Below, piece after piece: positions 1-5,596 of a stretch of DNA of 8,906 nucleotides. A program made the translations under genes and the position numbers. How positions within the stretch are numbered: the stretch's first letter is position 1; each line of letters opens with the position of its first letter. The DNA is taken from positions 1-8,906 of the forward strand of contig JAGVKR010000474.1 in NCBI GenBank assembly GCA_020050375.1. The letters run 5' to 3'. This DNA is from Planctomycetales bacterium. GTDB taxonomy: Bacteria > Planctomycetota > Planctomycetia > Planctomycetales > Planctomycetaceae. A model generated the notes under the pieces. The model saw only the letters and a list, made by a program, of their open reading frames with translations. It had not been told where the DNA came from and ran no database searches.

Positions 1-243
1 CGCCGTCGGCGGCACGTCGACGACAAGCCGCGCAAGAGCGTCTCGCTCGGCGACATGGACAATCAGCGGATCGAAGCGCGGGCGCCCCTTGACGTCGAAG
101 ACGCGCGCCACGGCCTGCTCGTCGAACGCATGTGCCCCCAACCCGTAAACCGTCTCGGTGGGAAGCGCGACGAGCCCCCCCGCACGCAACAAATCGGCGG
201 CGCGGGTGATTTCGCCGGGAGACGGCGGCACGATCCGGGACAC
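1..243 (-). CDS. tsaC: Threonylcarbamoyl-AMP synthase, YrdC/Sua5 family (5' part, cut by window edge)
   Basis: Makes L-threonylcarbamoyladenylate from threonine, bicarbonate and ATP, the first step of tRNA t6A37 modification in the cytoplasm. Only the first 81 codons are present. The translation shows the hallmark start of the YrdC fold: a helix (PPSPGEITRAADLLRAGG, about residues 6-23), then LVALPTETVYGLGAHA (24-39), and later FDVKGRPRFDPLIVHV (49-64), the usual K-x-R-P and P-L-I-V-H elements of the substrate pocket. No ATG lies in the open frame. I chose the GTG at 243 because it gives MSRIVPPSPGE, a normal family N-terminus; a TTG near 303 is the longer alternative. It follows the TPR lipoprotein gene on the same strand after about 100 bases, so it may be co-transcribed or have its own promoter. 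The cut hides whether this is short TsaC or longer Sua5 with a C-terminal domain. The family call is secure. Confidence 0.88.
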   Translation of the reverse strand, partial: MSRIVPPSPGEITRAADLLRAGGLVALPTETVYGLGAHAFDEQAVARVFDVKGRPRFDPLIVHVAERDALARLVVDVPPTA

Positions 244-310
244 GAAAACACGCCTGCGGGAGTGAATCTGAACGCGCCGCGATACGATCCGCGGACGACA
301 CGGCAACGTC

Positions 311-338
311 AGTCTAGCAGGCGGGCTCAGGTCGGCAA
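311..338 (-). promoter_or_regulatory. Possible weak sigma70-type promoter for tsaC
   Basis: On the minus strand a TTGCCG (333-338) and a TAGACT (311-316) are separated by 16 bases, each matching four of six consensus positions. The pair lies in the gap between the TPR gene stop and the tsaC GTG, leaving a leader of about 60 bases. This is a weak match in GC-rich DNA and is offered only as a candidate. Confidence 0.18.
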
Positions 339-345
339 ACGGAGC

Positions 346-1419
346 CTACTGGCGCGGCAGCGGAGACACCGGCACATCCGGTCGCTGCGAAGCGGACGGA
401 GTCTCGTCGGAGACGACGCCCGAAGTCGGTTGAATCCGTCGAGGCTGGTTGGTCGACGACGCCGGTTGGCGACCACTTGGCGGCTGAGTGGCAGCCGGGG
501 GACGCGCGCCGACCGGCTGCACGACATTGGCAGCCGCGTGGCCTGCGGTCGCAGCCGCCGACGGCTTCTCACTCGAAGGAGGACCGGCCTGCGCCAAGCG
601 GGTTCGTTCGTTCAGCTCGCGGCGAACCTCTTTCAGCCAATTCTGCGCGGGTTCGAGCCGCGGGTTTTCGAGCAGAGCCGCCGAGAACTGTTCTTCGCTG
701 CCAACCAGATCCCCCTGTTCGTGCAACAGGATCCCAATGTTGTAATGGGCTGTCGCCGAACCGACCGCTTGCACAAGTTGTGGTTTCGCCTGTTCAAGCT
801 GGCCCGATTTGGCGAGGGCGATGGCGTAGTGATAACGAATCGCCTTGTCGTCGGGGGAGGCGGAGACAGCCCGCTGCAATGTCGGGAGCGCATCGCTCCA
901 TCGGCTTTGAGCCGAGTAGAACTGGCCGAGAGCGTCGAGCGAACGCGGCGAATCGGATTCGAGTCGGGCCGCTTTTTTGAACCCCTGCTCGGCTTCGCCG
1001 ACGCGGCCCGCCACTTCGTCGAGACGCGCCAGGCCGATCACCGCGTCGACCTCGACCGATTTGTCGTTGAGCGTCAGGACATGCTGATACGCTTTCCGGG
1101 CGGCGTCATAGCTGGCGCGCTGCTCCTCGGAGGCGTGACGTACGCCGGCTTCGTTCCCCTTGGTTTCCTCATGAGCGGCGTAGGCCAGGTGCAGCTTTGC
1201 ATTCTTCTGGGGGTCGGCCTTTTTGCCGCCGAACAGTGCCGCGAACGAAGTTGTTGTCTCGGCCGGCAAGTCGGTCCCCGGCGGCGGGCCGCCGTATGTT
1301 CCCGATCCGCCGGAAGTGAAGCTGCCGGACTGATCGCGAGTCGTCGTCACGCAGCCGGCGGCGACGGTTCCAAACACGAGACAGGCCGACGAGAGCCGAA
1401 CGAAGCGTTCAATGAACAT
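346..1419 (-). CDS. TPR-repeat lipoprotein (357 aa), possibly TadD-like
   Basis: Probably an envelope-anchored scaffold protein. The N-terminus has R5/R8, a hydrophobic stretch (9-21) and VAAGC with C23, an acceptable lipobox, so signal peptidase II processing is likely. A Gly/Ser/Thr/Pro linker (24-58) follows. Helical repeats run from about 103 to 262, with TPR-like spacing best seen in segments near 127-155, 160-190, 194-220 and 223-255 (for example YHYAIALAKSGQLEQAK and AHYNIGILLHEQGDLVGSEE). The tail (279-357) is rich in Pro, Ser, Gln and Ala and probably disordered. The ATG at 1419 is preferred over one 34 codons upstream because it places the signal peptide at the N-terminus and has GGAG 8 bases before it. 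It is the third gene after an exported protein and an AAA+ ATPase. TadD of Tad pili is also a TPR lipoprotein, which makes that role conceivable, but no other Tad gene is visible. Confidence 0.8.
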   Translation of the reverse strand: MFIERFVRLSSACLVFGTVAAGCVTTTRDQSGSFTSGGSGTYGGPPPGTDLPAETTTSFAALFGGKKADPQKNAKLHLAYAAHEETKGNEAGVRHASEEQRASYDAARKAYQHVLTLNDKSVEVDAVIGLARLDEVAGRVGEAEQGFKKAARLESDSPRSLDALGQFYSAQSRWSDALPTLQRAVSASPDDKAIRYHYAIALAKSGQLEQAKPQLVQAVGSATAHYNIGILLHEQGDLVGSEEQFSAALLENPRLEPAQNWLKEVRRELNERTRLAQAGPPSSEKPSAAATAGHAAANVVQPVGARPPAATQPPSGRQPASSTNQPRRIQPTSGVVSDETPSASQRPDVPVSPLPRQ

Positions 1420-1523
1420 GGCAGTTCTCCGGGGGGCGCGCGGAACACGAGGCATCCGGTCTTGCCGGAACCGCACGTCGGGGAGTCGATGCGAGGCAAT
1501 CGGCCGCGGAATGCAGCCCAATC

Positions 1524-1545
1524 GAAATGACGCGGGAAATGACGC
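1524..1545. repeat. Tandem 10-base direct repeat upstream of the TPR gene
   Basis: GAAATGACGC occurs at 1524-1533 and again at 1536-1545, a 12-base period. It lies in the 150-base gap between the AAA+ gene stop and the TPR gene start, where a promoter or regulator site could sit. The repeat is exact; any regulatory role is inference. Confidence 0.4.
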
Positions 1546-1567
1546 AAGAAAGGGAGAGCCGGCCTGA

Positions 1568-1581
1568 TGTCAGATCTGACA
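1568..1581. repeat. 14-base perfect palindrome over the AAA+ gene stop codon
   Basis: TGTCAGATCTGACA reads the same on both strands and includes the TGA stop of the ATPase gene (1570-1572). It could be an operator of the TGTCA-N4-TGACA kind for the downstream TPR gene, or a short RNA hairpin at the end of the ATPase message. There is no T-run after it on the minus strand, so it is not a standard terminator. Confidence 0.4.
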
Positions 1582-3057
1582 GAAAAAGCGGAGAGTCGCC
1601 TCGGCCATCAGGTTTTCCGTCAGGACCACCTCTTGTTTTCGGAATCGGCAGATCGCCTGCACGATCTCCAGCAAATCTCGCGGATCGGAAGATCGGGGGG
1701 GTTTGCCTTTGTCGTAGTAGGTGGAATATAGGTATTCCAGGGCGACCGGGTCGTAAAAGATGTTTCTCTGCCGGCAGGCGAGCTGGAAGATCTCGGTGTA
1801 GAGGTCCTTTTCCGGCGTCCCAATCGAAATCTTATGGCGAATTCGTCGCAGAAACGCTTCGTCGACCAGCTCTCGCGGATCGAGATTCGTCGAGAAGATG
1901 ATCAACTGCTCGAAGGGGACCGAAAACTTCTTACCGGTGGAGAGCGTCATGTAGTCGATGCGCTCTTCGAGCGGCAGAATCCAGCGATTCAGCAAATCGC
2001 GCGGGCTGACGATCTGGCGTCCGAAGTCGTCGATCAGAAAGACCCCGCCGTTGGCCTTGATGTGCAGCGGCGCCTGGTAGAAATTGGCGGCCGTATTGTA
2101 CCGCAGGTCGAGCATTTCGAGCGTGAGCTCGCCGCCGGTGATGACGACGGGGCGTTTGATGCGTCTCCAGCGCAGGTCGGGCGGGTTCTCCTGCAGCAGG
2201 CGGCTGGTTTCGGAACCGCTGCTCGGACGATCCTGCATGAGCGTTCCCATCAGGTCGTCGTTGTCGGTCGCGGTGTGGATCGTCGGGTCGAAGATCGTCA
2301 CGATGCTGTTTTCGGAAGCGATCGCGTACGGAACGAAGATTTCACCACCGTTCCGATTGAGAAACTTCCCCAGCCCCTTGGCGATCATCGTCTTCCCGTT
2401 GCCGGGAGGGCCGTAGATGAAGATCGACTTGCCGCTGCAAACGGCCGGCCCCAGTTCTTCGAGCAGTCCGGGACGAATGATCAATTCCGAAAAGGCCTCG
2501 CTCAGCGATTCGGGATCGCACTCGGTGCCGGTGACCGACTGATTGAGACACTGCCGGACGTACGCCTCAAGCGGCACGGGAGCGGGCCCGACGTACCGGC
2601 ACTGCTCGAACGCCTCGCGGGCGCGACCACGTCCCAGATCGGTGAGATTGAACCGATACGAGACCCGGCCGATCAGATCGCCCGAGGCGACCTCGATGCA
2701 CTTTTCTTCTTTGAGGAAGACCAGCGCCTCGTCGATGACGTTGAAGGGGAGCCGCGACTGGCGCGCCAGGTCGATCCCGAGCGCCGCCCCTTGCAGGTAA
2801 AGCTGCTTGAGCACCAGATCGCAGATCTGCATGAGCGACAGCCCGCTCTGGGCGAGAGTCGTCGGTGCAATGGGAGCAGTGGGCGTCACCTTCGAGTTGC
2901 CGCCCGCGCTCCGATTGGCAGGCTGGGGCCCGCCGGCTGTTCCAGCAGGCCGGCGTCCCTTTTGAAACAATTGCGCGTAAAGATCCGAAGTCTCGGCGGG
3001 ACGCGAGCCCCCCGATCTGCCGGCAGAACCCGCATCGGGAGCGTGTTGATCGAGCAT
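1570..3057 (-). CDS. AAA+ ATPase with N-terminal helical (winged-helix-like) domain (495 aa)
   Basis: An ATP-driven remodelling protein of unknown target, cytoplasmic (no signal peptide or membrane segment). A low-complexity Gly/Ala/Pro/Ser region (1-65) precedes a helical segment (about 73-148, SLMQICDLVLKQLYLQG and following), which looks like a winged-helix-type module. The ATPase core has Walker A GPPGNGKT (216-223, K222), Walker B GGVFLIDDFG (337-346, D343/D344), sensor 1 IIFSTN (N391) and the Arg-finger-like AFLRRIRHKI (R404/R405). R460 in SSDPRDLLEIV may be sensor 2. K222 and D343 are about 120 residues apart, roughly twice the usual AAA+ spacing, so there is a large insertion. All catalytic residues appear intact. 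The start at 3057 is the first ATG; the upstream SD-like AGG is weak. It sits between a secreted protein gene and a TPR lipoprotein gene on the same strand. The family is certain; the role is not. Confidence 0.9.
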   Translation of the reverse strand: MLDQHAPDAGSAGRSGGSRPAETSDLYAQLFQKGRRPAGTAGGPQPANRSAGGNSKVTPTAPIAPTTLAQSGLSLMQICDLVLKQLYLQGAALGIDLARQSRLPFNVIDEALVFLKEEKCIEVASGDLIGRVSYRFNLTDLGRGRAREAFEQCRYVGPAPVPLEAYVRQCLNQSVTGTECDPESLSEAFSELIIRPGLLEELGPAVCSGKSIFIYGPPGNGKTMIAKGLGKFLNRNGGEIFVPYAIASENSIVTIFDPTIHTATDNDDLMGTLMQDRPSSGSETSRLLQENPPDLRWRRIKRPVVITGGELTLEMLDLRYNTAANFYQAPLHIKANGGVFLIDDFGRQIVSPRDLLNRWILPLEERIDYMTLSTGKKFSVPFEQLIIFSTNLDPRELVDEAFLRRIRHKISIGTPEKDLYTEIFQLACRQRNIFYDPVALEYLYSTYYDKGKPPRSSDPRDLLEIVQAICRFRKQEVVLTENLMAEATLRFFCQI

Positions 3058-3075
3058 AATTCACAACCTGGATCA

Positions 3076-3105
3076 TCCTTCCCCCGTTGCCCATCGGGGG
3101 AAGGA
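3076..3105 (-). promoter_or_regulatory. Intercistronic hairpin before the AAA+ gene
   Basis: An 11-bp perfect stem (3076-3086 with 3095-3105, CCTTCCCCCG core) encloses an 8-base loop, in the 90-base gap between the exported-protein gene and the ATPase gene. No T-run follows on the minus strand, so it is more likely an RNA-processing or stability element, or one that lowers downstream expression, than a full terminator. It ends 18 bases before the ATPase ATG. Confidence 0.5.
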
Positions 3106-3147
3106 CCTTTCGAAACATAAACGGGACGAGTTGCTGCCGCCGTGGGG

Positions 3148-3840
3148 TCACGGCCCGCTCTCACCCGCATCGAGACTCTTGCCGCCCAGATTGTTGGCCT
3201 GTCCCGAAGATTTGACAGGTATCCGCGGCACAGGCCACGAGCTCAGGTAAGCGCGTCGCACGAGGTCGACTTCCTGAGCCGATCCACCGTACGGTTCGCA
3301 GACGCGGAGTATGACCGGCGGGCAATCGTTGCCGAAGACGGCCGCTGTCGCGTTCTTGACGCTCGCCAGGCGCATCTGGCTGACCTGCGCGACTTCCCCC
3401 GCCTGGACCCAGGTCGTTCGTCGATTGGGCGGCACATGAATCTGGATCCAGCGGAGATGAATCTTTCCCGACTGGTTGAGCTCGTTCGTGTCGGGATCGA
3501 AATGCTGGGCGTACAGCGTGGTCGCCGTCATCCAGCCGGCGCTGCGTTGCGCTTCAAGATACGTGCGCACCGAGCTGCGGTCCTGCCAGCGATACGGGTC
3601 GGGCCAGTAGTGCTCCGTGTGGTAGCGATGCCAAAAAGGCTCACTGCAACCATTGGGACGAGCTACGTAGGCAGGCCACATTTTGCCGCCGTGACACCTC
3701 ATCCGGCTTCCGGGAAGGGAATCGCACTCGGGATACCAGAACTCCGCCGGGTCGCAACACTCGTCATCGAGGGCGAACGTCTGCGGACCGGTCGACAACC
3801 AAACCAACGGAAGCAGCGCCAGGATTGATTTGCGCAGCAT
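3148..3840 (-). CDS. Exported Cys/Trp/Tyr-rich protein with a degenerate OmpA-like region (230 aa)
   Basis: Not a named family that I can assign. A signal peptide is clear: MLRKSILALLPLVWLSTGPQ, with probable cleavage near residues 23-25. The mature N-terminus (26-90) has five cysteines (28, 29, 39, 49, 65) and many aromatic residues (WYPEC, MWPAY, FWHRYH, HYWPDPY), consistent with a disulfide-bonded periplasmic domain. Residues 108-150 (TLYAQHFDPDTNELNQSG, then HLRWIQIHVPPNRR and TWVQAG) resemble the first beta-alpha-beta of the OmpA C-terminal domain, and VSQMRLASVKNA (153-164) resembles its LSxxRAxxV helix. The GHTD segment is missing. ATG 3840 has GGAG 7 bases upstream. It heads the three-gene minus-strand cluster with the AAA+ ATPase and the TPR lipoprotein. 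The gene is real with high confidence; the OmpA relation is inference. Confidence 0.82.
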   Translation of the reverse strand: MLRKSILALLPLVWLSTGPQTFALDDECCDPAEFWYPECDSLPGSRMRCHGGKMWPAYVARPNGCSEPFWHRYHTEHYWPDPYRWQDRSSVRTYLEAQRSAGWMTATTLYAQHFDPDTNELNQSGKIHLRWIQIHVPPNRRTTWVQAGEVAQVSQMRLASVKNATAAVFGNDCPPVILRVCEPYGGSAQEVDLVRRAYLSSWPVPRIPVKSSGQANNLGGKSLDAGESGP

Positions 3841-4063
3841 GCCTCAACTCCGATTGTGAGAAGACAGGGTCGTTCCTCGACTCGCCAACGCACCGGACAA
3901 GCCTGGCCTGCGGGAGTTGCCTGGCGGTGGAGTCATCCATAGCTCGTTATCGTCCGCGCAACCTAACGGAGATAACGGAAGCGACGATTCTGCAGCGCTC
4001 AAAATGCGGCTGATTCCGATCCGGAAAACTGACGTGACTTTGCGGTCGAGGCGGGAAAATGCC

Positions 4064-4085
4064 TCCGCACAATCTTTTGTGCGGA
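4064..4085. repeat. 9-bp perfect hairpin, overlapping a second possible hairpin
   Basis: TCCGCACAA (4064-4072) pairs with TTGTGCGGA (4077-4085) around a 4-base loop. GAGGC (4048-4052) can pair with GCCTC (4061-4065), which shares bases with the first stem, so the two folds are mutually exclusive. No T-run follows on either strand. Confidence 0.45.
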
Positions 4086-4155
4086 AATCGCTGGATCTCG
4101 CGGCCGCGTCGCAGTGATCCCCATCGCGGCCCGTCGAAAGGCAATTTTCATAAGA

Positions 4156-4170
4156 CATTGCATGGCAATG
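4156..4170. promoter_or_regulatory. Operator-like inverted repeat
   Basis: CATTGC-ATG-GCAATG is a perfect 6-bp inverted repeat with a 3-base centre, in the relatively AT-rich part of the divergent intergenic region. It could bind a dimeric regulator of metB or of the exported-protein gene. There is no experimental or family support. Confidence 0.28.
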
Positions 4171-4387
4171 AGATGAGCCGCCGTGCTTGCAGCCGGGGGC
4201 GAGTTGTCTGATGGGGTGAACTTTTCCGGAAACGGCGCCTCTTGGTCCGGGCGGCAGAATTGTTGGAAGAGGGCAAAACCGGCTGCGAGAGCGTCGGCGA
4301 CCATGACTCGGCTACGCCTCGTCGCTAAACTGGCACGTTCTGAGTCAAGTCCATAACAATGCGCATCCAACAGACGATTCGAGCGAC

Positions 4388-5548
4388 ATGAGCCACGATT
4401 ATTCTCAACAGCGGTTCGAGACCCGTTGCGTCCACGTCGGGGTCGACAAGGACGACACGTTCAACAGTTGCATCACGCCGATTTACCCCACCTCGACCTT
4501 CCGCTTCGAGGCCCTCGGCAAGACGAAAGGCTACGACTACACGCGGAGCGGCAACCCCACGCGGCGTGCGCTCGAAGAGAGCCTCGCGTCGCTCGAAGGG
4601 GGGATCGATTGCCGGGCCACCTGCACCGGAATGGCGGCGATCACCGCCACGATGCACCTCTTCAAGCCGGGCGATCACATCATTGCCGGGCACGATATCT
4701 ACGGCGGCACGTACCGCCTGTTCGTCTCGCCCTTCACCGACTTCGGGATCACGTTCTCGTTCGTGAACATGCAGGAGATCGGCAATGTCCGCAAGGCGAT
4801 CACGCCGAAGACCCGCTGCATCTGGATCGAGACCCCCAGCAATCCGCTCCTGAATCTCGTCGACATCAAGGCCCTGGCGGAAGTCGCGAAGGGGGCGGGA
4901 GCGATTTCGATCGCCGACAACACGTTCATGTCCCCCTACTGTCAGCGCCCGTTCGAGCTGGGGGTCGACGTCGTCGTGCACTCGACGACCAAGTATCTCA
5001 ACGGCCACTCCGACGTCGTCGGCGGGGCCATTATCACGCGCGACAAAGAGAACGCCGATCGGATTGGGTATATCGTCAATGCCCTGGGCCTCGGGTGCTC
5101 GCCCTTTGATGCCTGGCTGGTGCTCCGCGGCGTGAAGACGCTCGGCCCGCGGATGGAAGCCCATCAGCGCGGCGCGATGGCGCTGGCCAAAATGCTCCAC
5201 GAGCATCCCCAGGTCGAGCGGGTCTATTATCCGGGGCTCCCCGACCATCCGCATCACGCGCTGGCGAAACGGCAGATGACGGGTTTCGGTGGAATGCTCA
5301 GCTTCGACGTCAAAGGCGGGCAAGCCAAAGCCGAGAAAGTGATGCTCGGCTCGCGGCTATTCTCGATGGCCGAGTCGCTCGGTGGCGTCGAATCGCTGAT
5401 GGAGCACCCTGAGACGATGAGCCACGCCTCGATGACGCTCGAAGCCCGCCGCGCCGCGGGAATCACCGACAAAACACTCCGCGTGTCGGTCGGCATCGAG
5501 CACCCCGACGACCTGATCGCCGATCTGAAACAGGCACTCGAGCGATAG
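4388..5548 (+). CDS. metB: Cystathionine gamma-synthase / transsulfuration PLP enzyme (386 aa)
   Basis: A cytoplasmic PLP enzyme of the Cys/Met metabolism family. The likely reaction joins cysteine to an activated homoserine to give cystathionine on the way to methionine. The Schiff-base lysine is K202 in VVHSTTKYLNGHSDVVGG. Other family marks are YTRSGNPTRRALEESLA (Y51, R53), the GMAAI phosphate/ring region (81-85), ETPSNPLL (148-155), ADNTF with D177, AESLGGVESL (328-337) and the carboxylate-binding arginine in LRVSVGIE (R365). Length equals E. coli MetB (386). The acidic residue before Y51 is Asp as in E. coli MetB, and E329 argues against a cystathionine beta-lyase, where I expect an aromatic residue. 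Gamma-lyase and O-acetylhomoserine sulfhydrylase activities remain possible in this family. The ATG at 4388 gives the standard N-terminus, with only a weak SD (CGAG). It is convergent with the thioredoxin-YHS gene. Confidence 0.9.
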   Translation: MSHDYSQQRFETRCVHVGVDKDDTFNSCITPIYPTSTFRFEALGKTKGYDYTRSGNPTRRALEESLASLEGGIDCRATCTGMAAITATMHLFKPGDHIIAGHDIYGGTYRLFVSPFTDFGITFSFVNMQEIGNVRKAITPKTRCIWIETPSNPLLNLVDIKALAEVAKGAGAISIADNTFMSPYCQRPFELGVDVVVHSTTKYLNGHSDVVGGAIITRDKENADRIGYIVNALGLGCSPFDAWLVLRGVKTLGPRMEAHQRGAMALAKMLHEHPQVERVYYPGLPDHPHHALAKRQMTGFGGMLSFDVKGGQAKAEKVMLGSRLFSMAESLGGVESLMEHPETMSHASMTLEARRAAGITDKTLRVSVGIEHPDDLIADLKQALER

Positions 5549-5572
5549 GTGAAGGGGGCTCGCGAAGAGGCA

Positions 5573-5596
5573 AGCAGGGCGGGAATCGGCGCTGCT
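5573..5596. terminator. Hairpin between convergent metB and thioredoxin-YHS genes
   Basis: AGCAGGGC (5573-5580) pairs with GCGCTGCT (5589-5596) with one mismatch and an 8-base loop. It starts 24 bases after the metB stop and touches the stop of the opposite gene. With no T-run on either side it is at best a weak bidirectional stop or 3'-end stability element. Confidence 0.25.

Larger units (their letters stand above)
3841..4387. other. Divergent intergenic region with inverted repeats, no supported gene
   Basis: This 547-base stretch separates the divergently read exported-protein gene and metB. Short open frames exist but none has a convincing start, family resemblance or codon pattern. It holds a 7-bp inverted repeat (CGTTATC 3945-3951 / GATAACG 3971-3977), two overlapping hairpins (4042-4085) and an operator-like inverted repeat (4156-4170). 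It must carry promoters and leaders for both genes. I could not pick a confident -35/-10 pair, and no SAM- or SAH-riboswitch core was recognised on the metB side. Confidence 0.6.

Noticed and set aside
55..1530. 491-codon open frame on the plus strand
   Set aside because: It lies opposite tsaC and the TPR lipoprotein gene, which have clear families, signal peptide and RBS. Its translation is Arg-rich with no family resemblance; long antisense frames are common in GC-rich DNA.
1834..3120. 428-codon open frame on the plus strand
   Set aside because: It is antisense to the AAA+ ATPase, whose Walker, sensor and Arg-finger motifs prove the minus-strand reading.
3142..3828. 228-codon open frame on the plus strand
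   Set aside because: It mirrors the exported-protein gene, which has a signal peptide and a good SD; the plus frame has neither.
3844..4158. 104-codon minus-strand frame just before the exported-protein gene
   Set aside because: No SD-supported start, no family resemblance, and it crosses the hairpins of the intergenic region. It could be a leader peptide, but nothing supports that.
4171..4387. SAM- or SAH-type riboswitch before metB
   Set aside because: No match to the conserved cores I know on the plus strand. A GCTGCAAGC run on the minus strand looked faintly SAH-like but faces the wrong gene and lacks the partner stems.
4325..5323. 332-codon open frame on the minus strand
   Set aside because: It is antisense to metB. 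Its Asp/Arg/Val-rich translation is typical of a shadow frame.
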